From: Piezodorus guildinii
Lineage: Eukaryota; Arthropoda; Insecta; Hemiptera; Pentatomidae
Reading direction: 5' to 3'
Assembly: GCA_023052935.1 (NCBI GenBank)
Contig: CM041298.1
Coordinates: 19,079,371-19,143,370 of the forward strand
DNA length: 64,000 nucleotides
Positions 19,850-31,160 of this stretch are shown here, piece by piece. Within the stretch, counting starts at the first letter, position 1; every line of letters starts with the position of its first letter. The position numbers and the translations under genes are program-made. The notes beneath the pieces are model-generated. The model was not told the origin of the DNA. It made no database searches and saw only the letters and a list, made by a program, of their open reading frames with translations.

Positions 19850-20155
19850 TATTTTTTATTTACTTTTTTATTTTTATTTTTTTTTTCTTTCTATCTTTTA
19901 TTTTTTTTTTCTTAATATAATTAATTTTATAGAAGTATATTTATGATAAATTATTTAACGCTTTATTTATTTTTTAGTTATATTATGATATTAGTTAGGT
20001 ATATGTATATTCTTGTTTCATTGTATAAATTAAGCTGGTAAGTAGTACATTACCAATTATTATTATTATTTTAATTAATATAGTGTAATGAGATTTTTTT
20101 GTATAATTTACCGCCTGTAATTGGACCTTGGCCTGTTGGTGGATGATGTAAAATA
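19850..20155 (+). repeat. RepC copy, LINE-like 3' end
   Basis: Shares with 40571-41190 the series CATTGTATAAATTAAGCTGG, GTAATGAGATTTTTTTGTAT and CCTTGGCCTGTTGGTGGAT, ending in an ATGTAAAATAAAATTTAAAA tail. The A-rich end suggests the 3' UTR of an unidentified LINE; no coding region remains. Confidence 0.6.
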
Positions 20156-20164
20156 AAATTTAAA

Positions 20165-20292
20165 AAAATATATGAAATAAATAGCAGAGGAAAGTATAGG
20201 GATCATAAAAATGTTCGCTTCCGATTTTCAACGAGAATACACGTTTCAGGATCCCTTTTAGGGAGTTTACAAATAACCAAGTCCCGCAAAAA
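20165..20292 (-). repeat. RepA end fragment
   Basis: Minus-strand copy of the RepA end (AAGTATAGGGATCATAAAA, then CCAAGTCCCGCAAAAA), cut by a mariner fragment. Confidence 0.7.
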
Positions 20293-20294
20293 TA

Positions 20295-20503
20295 TTGGCT
20301 TTTGTCACATGAAATGTCCGTTTCAAGGTAAAGGATTTTTATTAAAAATACGATATGAAAACAAGATCATTTTATTCGAAGTATTTATCTACAAATTTTT
20401 CCCTACGTGACACCAACTTTTTCACCAAACTGAAAAACTCTGAGCTTTGAAGCGAAAAAAATCTGAAAACGCACTTTTCATTTGAACATCATTTGTCAAC
20501 GAG
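20295..20503 (-). mobile_element. Mariner fragment (same family as 47360-48226)
   Basis: Begins with a decayed inverted repeat (TTGGCTTTTGTCACATGAAA preceded by TA). It matches the reverse complement of the last 200 bases of the mariner at 47360-48226, including the coding stretch for the transposase C-terminus (GCTCAGAGTTTTTCAG on the minus strand). It breaks off at an RTE end. Confidence 0.8.
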
Positions 20504-20575
20504 TCTGTGTAGGCGGAATATGGTGGTATAGGCATCGAACCTTCGTGTTCGGTAAGCCTATTATTATTGTTATTA
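20504..20575 (+). pseudogene. RTE-like LINE, last 60 bases and (ATT)n tail
   Basis: Only the terminal stretch is present: GAGTCTGTGTAGGCGGAATA to CTTCGTGTTCGGTAAGCC, followed by ATTATTATTGTTATTA. Extreme 5' truncation. Confidence 0.8.
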
Positions 20576-20805
20576 GAGAAAGAAAATTTTTAATTTTTCA
20601 TTAAGGACCTGTCAGACTATTTCAATCAGAAACGAATAATTTGCTGCAACATATAAAGGCATATTCGTTTATAAAATATGAAATTTGAGTTTTATAAAAC
20701 TTATCGTTTTTAAGCTAGGATTACCACATTCACGGACACAAACACAGACCATTTTGTGAGACTTCAGGAGACGTTAAAACCTGTTATTTTAATAGTGTTA
20801 GTAAT
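20576..20805 (+). repeat. RepA fragment
   Basis: Includes CCTGTCAGACTATTTCAATC and the TTTTATAAAACTTATCG variant also seen at 19600, so these two copies form a subgroup. Confidence 0.7.
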
Positions 20806-21267
20806 TCAAATATGGGTAATTAAAATTAATGAGTAAAAAAACTACTTTAGGGTTATGATTTAAAATAAAGAAAAACAAATTAGCAACCAGAAGTTTAACA
20901 AGTTACTAAGTCAAAAATTATCCTCATAAAGTTTTACACCCTTTAGAATGTATTCGAGTCCAACAAATTAAGATGAATTGTTCTTTTTGAATGATTTCTC
21001 GGCTGAAGTTTGTTATTTTCATGAAATACGAGGGGAGAATTGAAAACAGACGCTGTTTCGTGAACAACTCGTTGGTGAATTTATAATACAGCGAGGTATT
21101 GTTGCCCCTGCCAGAGCTCTTGCATTGATAATCACTTGCCCACTTTTCAATCGGAAAATGTTAAATGTAGCTTTTATTATTCCTTCTAGTTGAAGGGCTT
21201 TACTTACCAAAGTCTGAGTTTGAACCTAGTTCAGTAAAACTTGAGTTTATTCCTAATTTATATCGGG
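20806..21267. other. Unrecognised region
   Basis: A 63-codon minus-strand frame at 21019-21210 has no recognisable motif. Nothing else seen. Confidence 0.35.
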
Positions 21268-21436
21268 TTGTACAATAAAATAAGTTCGTTGCGTTTTTCA
21301 ATATTTCAATTTAATCCACCCTTTGTTTATAAAATTATATTTAATTTGTAAATAATATTTATATATCCTAATGAATCTGAAACGCGCAACACAACGAAAA
21401 TTAATTCGAGATTTTTTAAATTTACTTAGAAATGAA
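21268..21436 (+). mobile_element. Mariner 5' end fragment (second mariner subfamily)
   Basis: TATCGGGTTGTACAATAAAA, then AAGTTCGTTGCGTTTTTCAA, resembles the terminal repeat at 29704 (AAGTCCGTAGCGTTTTTCAG) and at about 31161. No transposase coding survives here. Confidence 0.5.
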
Positions 21437-21809
21437 AAAAATCTGGTCCGAGCAACACACGACTTTAACTTACCTCCGTTTTTAGAATCGACTCAAGTAT
21501 TTTCAAAAACATTAAGAGATAAAAATGAGTGAAACCATTAAAGAATTAGTTGAATTAAATTACTATAGAAACATGTGTTTTATTAAAAAATCTATGATAT
21601 TATTATATAAAACATTCACTTAGTATTGTCGGCTTTTTATCACTCTCTATTAACTTTTACAAGCTCTTGTGTATTAGATAATATTTTTTTTCTAAAATCT
21701 TTAGCTTTCCAACGGTATATTACACATGTATATTACTGTTCTTATGTTCAAAAACGAAAAATTGCATTAAAAAAATATTTTTTCAGTTTTCTCCTTTAGA
21801 TGTTTTTCA
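21437..21809 (+). repeat. RepA copy, left half (split by J1)
   Basis: Runs from TCTGGTCCGAGCAACACACG to the TTTTCTCCTTTAG landmark, then the 12-bp duplicated target AGATGTTTTTCA (21798-21809). The copy continues at 27254 after the J1 insertion. Confidence 0.85.
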
Positions 21810-22146
21810 GGATGCGCTCGATGATAACAGTCATACGTTACATCCTCTCTCAGATTTTTGCTTTTTTCAGTAGGAATTCGCTAGAATTCAGTCTGGAGAA
21901 CATCACTAGACCTCAGGAATATTACGGCAGTGAATATTGGAGAAGTTTCGGTTAGCAAAGTTATAATTTACTTTGTACAATCACGAAAAAGTGAAAGAAG
22001 GGTCACTGATCAGCTGATTGCCGCTAGCTCGGCAAGCTAGGGCTTGCTTTTCTTTTAATTATCTTTCTTTTATCTTTAATTCTTATCTCATTATTTATTT
22101 ATTATTATTATTATTTTCTTAATCAATGAGATATTTTCATCAAGTC

Positions 22147-23441
22147 ATGTCCTCAAAGTCCGCAAGTAAAAGATCTAGATCTGCAGGTTCGAACTCGTCC
22201 CCACAAAACAGAGACCCCGCCGTGAACAAAATAAAAAAATGATTCCACCAGCGACCGCGTCAGCTACCTCATTAGGATCTGAACCACAGCCCAGCACATC
22301 ATCACAAGGAATAACTGATGAATCTCCGTTTTTTACACCGAATCAATTTCAGATCCTCCAAAATGAAAAAGAAACCATGGAATCTTCTCCTATACCCAGA
22401 GAACCACAACCTCCACCAATATTTGTTAAAAATATTAAAAATTTTAAACTGATGTGTGCGCATTTAAACAAAGTAACAGATCCTAATAGTTATTATTGTA
22501 TAAGTAGAACCAATGATACTAAAATATCTCCGACTACTGCTGAAACCTACAGAAAGATTGTAAAATATCTGACTGAGACCAAAGCTGACTTTCATACTTA
22601 TCAGCTGCGCCAAGAGAGAGCATTAAGGGTCGTAATCAGAAACCTACATTCCTCAACACCCGTTGAAGCAATCAAAGAAGAACTGACAGAATTAGGATTC
22701 CAAGTGAGGCAAGTCACCAACGTTCTAAAAGATAAAAGTCCACTGCCTCTATTCTTCGTGGACTTGGAACCATCAGCAGGAGTCGACAAAATCTATGACC
22801 TCAGTAGACTGTACTATACCCGTGTAAAAGTTGAAAAACCTTACACAAAGAAAGAAATAGTCCAGTGCCATAACTGTCAGGCATATAGTCATACCAAAAG
22901 TTATTGCCATCACATACCACGCTGTGTGAAATGCGGTGAACAGCATAAAACAGAAGAATGTACAAGATCAAGATCAACACCCGCTGTATGTGCTCTGTGC
23001 CTCAAGGACCACCCGGCTAACTACAAGGGATGTGAAATCTACAAGAAACTCAGAACCAGATACCAAAAACCTCAGGATCAGAATGAAACAGCTGTACCAA
23101 CCAGAAGCAGAAGAGAACCATCTAAACTTGTAAATTCTAACGTGTCATTTGCCCACTTGCTTGGAGGTGGTAACCAGAATCATGAAGTCGAGGCACTGCC
23201 GGAACAACATTTTCCTCAACATTCTCAATCTATTGTACAAGAATCTATCCCTCAAAGTTTACCTAATCTTCAAAAAACTCCTCAACATCAAATTTCTCAT
23301 ATCCCTCCACCATCAAACGTCACAGATCTTACCAGTCTAATGACATCGTTCATCTCCGAAATCAAATCTCTTGTTATGCCGCTTATATCACTCCTTACAA
23401 ATCTAGTATCGAATCTAATCCCTGCCTTAAAAAATCCTTAA
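22147..23441 (+). pseudogene. J1 ORF1, nucleic-acid-binding protein (Gag-like), shifted near its start
   Basis: The likely original start is the ATG at 22147 (MSSKSASKRSRSAG), but this frame meets TGA after the A run at 22232-22238; one more A would join it to the 400-codon frame 22239-23441. That frame contains a PF07530-like domain (about residues 60-205, FVKNIKNF to LYYTRVKVEK) and three zinc knuckles: C210-X2-C213-X4-H218-X4-C223, C229-X2-C232-X3-H236-X4-C241 and C251-X2-C254-X3-H258-X6-C265. Role in the family: binds element RNA and forms the RNP. The stop TAA is followed without a gap by the ORF2 ATG in the same frame (TAAATG). Confidence 0.85.
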
Positions 23442-25592
23442 ATGACTTCACCTAACTCCTTATTCATTCTCCTTTGGAATGCGAATGGTGTTAGAAATCA
23501 TACTGACGAACTGACAGCGTTGTTGCAAGACAAAACAATCGATGTTGCACTTATAACTGAAACAAGACTAACGACTAAACAGTACATTAAAATACCGCAA
23601 TACATGACATACCGTACTGACCACCCAGACGGTAAAGCCCATGCCGGTTCTGCTATCATTGTCCACCAATCCCTCTCTCATCATTTACTCCCACTTCCCA
23701 TCTATGATTTCCTACAAGCCACAGCCATAGTAATCAAGACTTTTTCCTTTCTGGTAACCCTCACATCTGCATACTGCCCTCCTAAACATTCCATTTCCAA
23801 TTCTGAATTTGTATCCTTCCTGGATTCCTTAGGAAATCGTTTCATTCTGGGTGCAGACTTAAACGCCAAGCATCAGCAGTGGGGTTCCAGAACCACGAAT
23901 TCTCGGGGACGAAATTTGCTGTCTGCACTCAACTCCCGAAATTTTAATATCCTGCCTCCTGACTCCCCTACCTACTGGCCAACCGATCCTAACCGCAATC
24001 CTGACATCCTCGACTTCTTTATCCACAGCGGATTAGGCTCTCTCAACTTGTCTTTAACTCGCCTTGATTAACTATCCTCAGACCATAGTCCACTGATCCT
24101 AAAAGTATCTCTCACTCCAATTCCAAAACCCATTCCACCATCATTCATCCGAGGCCCTGTCAACTGGAACCTTTTCCGCCAAATCCTGACCGATAATATT
24201 GACCTCAGAGTAACCCTCAAAACCCAAGATGACCTAGATAATTCCGTCTATTCCTTTACCACCGCCATCCAACAAGCTGTCTGGACTGCTTCCTCTCCTA
24301 AACACTCCAATATAAATCCAGACCAAAATCATTTTCCACAACCTATTATAGACCTTATCCACACCAAACGCCGAGCAAGATCATTATGGCAGCGCACCTG
24401 ACACCCAACAGATCGCCGCTCCTATAACTTCTATTGTAGAAAATTGAAGAGGGAGTTGGCGAACTTCCGTTCCCAGTCCTTTAATTCCTACCTCTCCTCT
24501 CTATCAGCTCGTGATAATTCCCTGTGGAATGTCACGAAAAAGATCCTAAAATACCATCATGTTTCCCATCCTCTCCGACGTGGTGATGACTCCTGGGCTG
24601 CGTCTGATGAAGATAAAGCCGAGGAATTCGCCACACACCTCTCCAAAGTATTCACTCCTCACCCGGAATCCCACATCAATCACACCGCAAAAGTGCAAGA
24701 CTTTCTTATGTCACCGATTCCACTTTCCCTACCTCCTAAAGCTATTAATCCCTCTGAGGTCAAATATCTTCTCTAAAAACTGACTCTCCGTAAATCTCCT
24801 GGACACGATCTCCTTACTCCCCAGATCCTCCGACAACTTCCGCAGAAAGCTATTATATTCCTTACTTATATTTACAACTGCATCCTCAGCACCACCTATT
24901 TTCCTCTGTTATGGAAACATTCCACCATCATCCTTTTTTTAAAACCAGGTAAACCTTCCAACAACACTTCATCCTACAGGCCTATTAGTCTACTCCCCAT
25001 CCTCTCAAAAATCTTCGAAAGGCTTCTTCTTAAACGTATCCTACCCATATTAGAATCTCAAAATCTTCCTTCCCATCAGTTTGGATTCCGTCCTCAGCAT
25101 TCCACAGTTCAACAGGGGCTCCGAGTTGTAGACCATATTTCCTCAGCTCTTGAATGCAAAGAGTATTGTTCTGGTGCGTTTCTGGACATTGCGCAAGCTT
25201 TTGACCGGGTATGGCACACTGGATTACTCTTCAAGCTGAAAACCCATTTACCCCAGTCTCTATACCTCATTCTCCGATCCTATCTCTCGAACCGTTCCTT
25301 CCGAGTTCGCTGTGGTGAAGAATTTTCTAACCTTTATCCCGTTGAGGCCGGTGTTCCTCAAGGCAGCGTCTTGGGACCCATCCTCTACATCCTTTACACT
25401 GCTGATATTCCTACACATCCTGATACCTTTCTGGCAACTTTTGCAGACGACACTGCCATCCTATCATCCAGTTCCAATCCTGAAACAGCATCCTTAAACC
25501 TTCAGAGACACCTTTTCCTTATCGAACACTGGTGTAATAACTGGCGTGTAAAGGTGAACGAAGCCAAATGTAAACACATAACCTTTACTCTA
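23442..25592 (+). pseudogene. J1 copy A ORF2: endonuclease and reverse transcriptase, disabled
   Basis: One reading frame throughout, broken by in-frame stops at 24069-24071, 24399-24401 and 24774-24776. The first is a GAA-to-TAA change; copy B has the intact codon. Endonuclease motifs: WNANGV (13-16), E40, GADLNAKHQQW (D139, N141) and SSDHSP just after the first stop. RT motifs: FLDIAQAFDRVW, PQGSVLGP and TFADDTAILSS near 25440. The copy stops at KHITFTL, so the last 180 or so codons present in copy B are missing. It can make no working protein. Confidence 0.9.
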
Positions 25593-27000
25593 TGATGAAC
25601 TATCCTCTGACCATAGTCCACTGATCCTAAATGTATCCTTAACACCTATTCCTAAACATGTCCCACCGTCATTCATCAGAGGCCCTATCAACTGGAACCT
25701 CTTCCGCGAAATCCTCTAATCTAAAGCCATTACATTCCTTACATATATCTATAACTGTATCCTACGCACTACCTATTTCCCTCTGTTGTGGAAACACTCG
25801 ACTATCATCCTTTTCCTAAAACCAGGCAAACCCTCCAACTGTACGTCATCCTACAGACCTATTAGCCTTCTTCCGGCTTGGATCCTCTCCAAAATCTTCG
25901 AAAAACTCCTATTAAAACGAATCCTAGCCAAATTTCATAATTTTCCTCCACACCAGTTTGGATTCCGTCCTCAACATTCCACGGTTCAGCAAGGACTCCG
26001 AGTTGTAGACCACATTTCCTCCGCCCTTGAGTGCAAGGAGTATTGTTCGGGGGCCTTTCTGGACATAGCTCAAGCTTTTGACCGGGTGTGGCACCCGGGA
26101 CTGCTCTTTAAGCTCAAAACCCATTTACCTCAATCCTACCTAATCCTCCGATCCTATTTATCAAACCGCTCCTTCCGAGTTCGTTGTGGTGCCGAATTTT
26201 CCAAACATTATTCTGTTGAGGCCGGTGTTCCTCAAGGCAGCGTCTTAGGACCCGTCCTCTACATCCTCTACACCGCCGATATCCCTACCGATCCCAAAAC
26301 CTTTCTGGCAACATTTGCTGATGACACAGCCATTTTATCATCCGATTCCGATCCTGAAGTAGCATCGCTAAATCTCCAAAGGCACCTTTCCCTTGTCGAA
26401 GACTGGTGTAAGGCTTGGCGAATTAAGGTGAACGAAAGCAAATGCATACACGTTACTTTCACCCTTCGACGAAAATCCTGTCCGCCAGTTTATTTCAACT
26501 CATTACCGATTCCTCTCTCAGATACAGTCCGGTATCTTGGCTTACTGTTAGACAAAAGATTGACTTGGAACCCACATACAAGACTTAAAAGACAAGAACT
26601 CAACCGACGATTCGGACAGTTATACCGACTACTCAACAGAAAATCTGAACTTACAGTTGACAACAAATTATTAATCTACAAGACAATACTGAAGCCCATC
26701 TGGACCTACGGACTTGAACTGTGGGGGACAGCTAAACGTTCTAACATCAAACGCATTCAATCCTTTCAATCCAAAGTCCTCCGTACAATAGTAAATGCTT
26801 CTTATTATGTCTCCAATTATACCTTGCACCACGACCTTAATGTTCCATTTATTTCAGACCTAATTCCATCCAAATTTTCCAAATTCCACCAGAACCTCAT
26901 TCATCATCCTAATCCTTTAGCTCAATCCCTATCCAGCTCCACTCATCCATACAACCCACCTAGAAGGTTGAAACGGCAGTGGCCCCGCGACCTTTTGTAA
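25593..27000 (+). pseudogene. J1 copy B ORF2: 5'-truncated, internally deleted reverse transcriptase
   Basis: Begins at GAT GAA CTA TCC (DELSSDHSP of the endonuclease). After NWNLFREIL a stop TAA sits at the junction of a deletion of roughly 640 bp relative to copy A, and the frame resumes at SKAITFLTY. From the ATG at 25786 there are 404 open codons with D93 (FLDIAQAFD), PQGSVLGP (149-156), FADD (177-180), TYGLELWG and a PPRRLKRQWPRDLL end. The 3' UTR (27001-27253) ends with a CAATAAAAATTG signal and few As. The RT part is open, but with no endonuclease it is not a complete element. Confidence 0.9.
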
Positions 27001-27253
27001 ATATATTGGAGTTCTAGCACTGGCTAGATCCTCCACTCAATGTGATGTATGTATGAGTGTGGGTATGTGTATATAGGTATAAGTGAATTATTGACTTTTG
27101 TATTGGCTCATTATTGTGTATATATTTTATTTTAATTTTATGTTGTTTGAATATTGTATGAATGTAGTATGTTTGATGTCATTCAGCACTACTATTAATG
27201 TCCAAATTGGGACAGATTGTAAAATTTTCTCAATAAAAATTGTTATTAAAAAA

Positions 27254-27770
27254 AGATGTTTTTCAAATTTGTTCAACTTGCAATTATTGGCTGTTATTTA
27301 TCAATGCTAACTAGATAATATGGTTATTTTTATAAAATATACAAAATTAAAGGTAATTAAGAGGAAAAAAGTTTAAAATATCGGCATTTAAGCCCTGTCA
27401 GACAATTTTAATCAAAATGAAACCTACATGATATTAAAGCCCATTAAATTATACATCGATATAGCGAGTTTAATCAAAATCGTTAGAACTGTTTTCGAGA
27501 ATATCAAAAAAAAAAAGGTGCAAAATGCATGGTATAAAATGGCTCACCTGGTAAGCTCATGTTGATGAAAAAGGTTTTGGAACGTCTCGGACGTATAGTT
27601 GTCTTAAATATGAAATATCAGTTTCATAGGACTTTTCGTTTCCGCCCGGGAGTTACCACACACACACACACACACACACTAAAACACGTGTAAAAACGTG
27701 TATTTCCGTTGAAAACTGGAATTCGAAATTTTTCACGATCGAAATACTTTCCCTTACTATATATAGTAAT
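27254..27770 (+). repeat. RepA copy, right half (continuation of 21437-21809)
   Basis: Starts with the second target copy AGATGTTTTTCA, then continues the RepA order: ATCAATGCTAACTAGATAAT, CCTGTCAGAC, GTGCAAAATGCATGG, CCGCCCGGGAGTTACC, (CA)n, and the end ACTTTCCCTTACTATATATA. Confidence 0.88.
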
Positions 27771-27784
27771 TATTTTTCTAAAAT

Positions 27785-28495
27785 TTCGATAAAAATATGT
27801 ATTTTAATAAATAATCCATTATATTTTTATTTACAAGAACCAATTAGTTTTATCGGTCTTTCATCGCTCTCCATTAACATTTGCCATTCCGTATATTAGA
27901 TAATATTTTTTCTAAAGTATTTGACTAACCAACGGTATATTATACATATATATTACTGTTTTATGCCAAAAGACACCAAGAATGCTGAAAAAAATTTGTT
28001 AGCACTTTTCTCTTTTTGTCGGTTATCGTATTTGTTCTTATTATATGGAGTTATCCGTTTTTTATCATTACTAAATAAATGATATAATTATTTTAATAGA
28101 TTCTAAAAAATTAAAGGTTGAGGAAGAAAATTTGAAATATCAGCATTTAAGCCCTGTCAGACTATTTCAATCAGAATGAAACCTACATCATATTAAAGCC
28201 TATTAAATTTTACATTTATATAGCGAGTTTAATCAAAATCGTTACAGCCGTTTTTGAGGAAATCGTAAAAAGGTGCAAAATGTATGGTATAAAGTGATTC
28301 TTACAGTTGGCTGAATTTGGTGGAAATGTTGCTGTAACATCTCAATCATATAAACTTTTAAAATATAAAATTTCAGTTCTATACAACTTTTAGAATCAGA
28401 GGACTCTAAAACGTATATTTCCGTTAAAAACGGAAATTTCAAAATTTTCACGATCGCAATACTTTCCCTTTATATATATTTCATATATAGGTAAG
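27785..28495 (+). repeat. RepA copy, directly after the previous one
   Basis: Same orientation and order as the preceding copy but without the (CA)n block. It ends TTTCCCTTTATATATATTTC. The two copies are in tandem. Confidence 0.8.
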
Positions 28496-29239
28496 TAAAA
28501 TATGTGTGGTTCAGTGGTGGTCGTGTGAGGTGCCGGAAGGCCGATGGGTGTCCAGTGGTAATAATTAATAGACAGGCCGACTTAGACAACTTTGCCTGAG
28601 GTTTGTTTTGAACTTACAGACTTATTGTCAAATATTTATATTGTTTCCATAAAGAAGACATATTATTTTTGTTTTTGAATATTTTAATTTTTCATATACA
28701 ATATGTGTGTTATGCTTTTTTATTTACATTCATAATTCAGTATTTTAATAATTATTTCCTATATGTTTTAGCTACTTACGTTTTATTTTATTTTTTTTAA
28801 TTCTCAGTCTAAATTTGTGTTATCAATTTAAATACCTATTGATTTCCTTTCTGAAAGATACCAAGGACTTATAATAATTAATATTTTTAGGATTAGCTCT
28901 GTTCTACTCCTTAATCCCTGACACTTTTACAACTATCCCGATTGTCACTTCCATGGTTATGACTAATATCCTTACTCCCTTGTATTATGTTTTATGTTAC
29001 ATTGTATTTTGCACATGTTATTTTATTGGTATATTATAAGAAAATAATAATAAATAAATGTAAATTTTTTTTTTTTCAATATTGTATATATGTACACATC
29101 TCTTATTTTATTTATTATCTAGTTTAATTTTCAATATTTTTATATGAAGTTGCTTTAGATTTGTTACTATTTGTTTATAATTTGTATTGTTTTTTGTTTT
29201 TATACTCTAAGACTCAAAAGTGTTTATTTTAATTTTCTT
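28496..29239. other. Unrecognised, possibly LINE 3' UTR
   Basis: A+T-rich with no open frame. Because it leads into the hairpin and (ATT)n tail at 29240-29303 it may belong to that element, but no coding trace confirms this. Confidence 0.35.
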
Positions 29240-29303
29240 GTCATATTATTCTTAAGGGACTAGTCCCAGAATAAATAAAGAATTTATTATTATTATTATT
29301 ATT
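29240..29303 (+). mobile_element. 3' end of a non-LTR element with GGGACTAGTCCC hairpin
   Basis: TTAAGGGACTAGTCCCAGAA, then AATAAAGAATTT and (ATT)n. Same 3' end as 16820-17097 on the other strand. Confidence 0.6.
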
Positions 29304-29695
29304 AAAAGTAATACGTGTTTTATTAAAAAATTATCATCTAAAATAATCATTTAGTTTTATCGGCTTTTTGTCACTCTTTATTAACTTTTACAAGATAGTG
29401 TATCAAATATTTAAATATTTTCACTAAAATCTATAGCTTTCCAACGGTATATTATACATTTATATTTCTGTTCTTATGTTCAAAAACAATAAATTGCTTT
29501 TAAAAAATGTTTTTTCAGTATTCTCCTTTAGTTAAATATCAAATTAGTTCAACTTATACATTTACCTGTTTTTTATCAATGGTAACAAGATGTCATGGTA
29601 CTTTTTATAGAATGTACAAAATTAAAGATCAATTTAGAAGAAAATTTAATATGTAGGCATTTAAGCCCTGTCAGACTATTTGAGATAATTCCTGA
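29304..29695 (+). repeat. RepA fragment
   Basis: Runs from ACGTGTTTTATTAAAAAAT to CCTGTCAGACTATTTGAGAT and stops where a mariner end begins. Confidence 0.75.
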
Positions 29696-29703
29696 TTTAT
29701 ATT

Positions 29704-29965
29704 GGGTGGGAAAATAAGTCCGTAGCGTTTTTCAGTATTTCAATTTAAGCCTATCTGTGTTTATAAAGTTATGTTTAGTTGGAAGATGATATTTACATAT
29801 TTTAAAACATGATTAGTCAAGGTTCATTTATGCATCAGTTTCAACCGAGATTCCTCATGTTTAAGAGGTATTTTGGTTAAATGAAAGAGGAACAAATTAA
29901 TTTTCGTCATTTAATGATTTTGTATTATAATAATCTATTTAAATAAGTAATAAATAGATAAAAAA
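29704..29965 (+). mobile_element. Mariner 5' end with transposase N-terminus
   Basis: Starts ATTGGGTGGGAAAATAAGTC, a mariner-type terminal repeat. About 175 bp inside, an ATG opens MKEEQINFRHLMILYYNN, resembling mariner transposase N-termini, and soon stops. The remainder is missing. Confidence 0.55.
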
Positions 29966-30639
29966 TTCCTAGGCAAAAAATGTATATACATTCAAACATA
30001 CAAATTTATAGTCTTATGTGTTAATTGGACAACTATGAACTATTTCCGGACAACGTTCATAAACTTATACCACGCGTGACAGACAGCTTATCGTGACCAC
30101 ATAACATGAAAACGATTAATAAACCTGTGGTCTTCTACTATTGTTACATTGGACACATTCATTGGGACTTATATAACATAGTTAGCTGTTGAAACCGCCC
30201 CTGGGTGTGGGATTGGAGTTTGGCCTCCGACACACTGCCCATAATTCCATATTCCTCTGTTTTAGGACAGGATGAAGTTTGGACAACTGATTATACAATG
30301 GAATAGTTAGTTACAGCTGTTGAGTCCAAATGGGTAGTGAAAAGCATTAGCAATTTTATATAGTAAGTAACTAATAATAAAAGACACATATTAATATTTA
30401 AAAGACCTGTTTTATTAGTTTTTAAGAGAACGTGCTCAGCATTTTTCGACAAAATGACTTCAACTTTTTAAAAATATATTTAGTGACATTTAAAACGATA
30501 TACATCTAGTAAATGTGATACAAGATTATACTGTCATGATTCACATGAAGGGATATTGCCCAGTGCCAGCCCTCCAAAAACTATGCTCCAGTTTAGCAAA
30601 ACTGGAAGGTCTCGGGCCATCTTATTTTCAGACGCTTCG
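29966..30639. other. Unrecognised region
   Basis: No gene or element end recognised. The 71-codon frame at 30515-30730 overlaps the J2 remnant on the other strand and looks accidental. Confidence 0.35.
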
Positions 30640-31095
30640 GAGGATTATCAGAAATTCAGGAATCATATCAGGAAGAAAGGAAGCAAGAATTAAAACTAGT
30701 GGGTTAGAGTGGGAATGGAGTTTTTCATGAAAGGAATGGTACCTGGCGCGAAGTCAGCAACAAAGGGAAAATTAAGGTCTTTATAGATGAGACGAGGAGC
30801 ATTAAGGATTTTCGAAGGATTTATGATTGTTAGGATAAGAGACGGGAAGAATTTGATAGTATAGCAGAGCCCCGAATCTCTACTCCGTAAGTCCATAAAA
30901 GTCTTACAATAGTCATGTAGATGAGCCTTTTGTACTTAAGTGGAAGGTTTGAGCGTTTGTCCAGTACATGTTGAAGTAGGCGAAAACGTCGGGCAGTTTC
31001 TTGTCGTTTCTGTCTTGTATGAGGGTTCCAAGCAAGACGTTTGTTCAAGTGCAGTCCTAGGTATCGGATCTGTTCAATAGGGACAAGAGGATAGA
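30640..31095 (-). pseudogene. Jockey-type LINE (J2), decayed C-terminal fragment
   Basis: Minus-strand pieces LNKRLAWNPHTRQKRQETAR, RFRLLQHVLDKRSNLPLKYK and RLLWTYGVEI, then a shifted frame with FPFVADFAPGTIPF. This is the region after the RT active site in J2. Both ends are lost and no tail is visible. Confidence 0.82.
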
Positions 31096-31160
31096 TGGAT
31101 AACTTTAACTTAAATTAAAAAAAGTAATTAAAAATAAATTCTCCTATTCTCTACAACCTC

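Larger units (their letters stand above)
21810..27253 (+). mobile_element. Jockey-type LINE (family J1), composite of two partial copies
   Basis: A 5.4-kb insertion bounded by one perfect 12-bp target duplication, AGATGTTTTTCA, at 21798-21809 and 27254-27265. The left part (copy A, to about 25592) has a 5' UTR, ORF1 and a stop-ridden ORF2 that ends within the RT domain. It joins directly to copy B (from about 25593), which begins at the SDHSP endonuclease motif, has an internal deletion and then runs to a 3' UTR and short A tail. Only one target duplication was found, so the two pieces appear to have arrived together or been fused in place. Zinc-knuckle ORF1, an apurinic-type endonuclease and FADD-type RT support the Jockey assignment. 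Confidence 0.92.
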
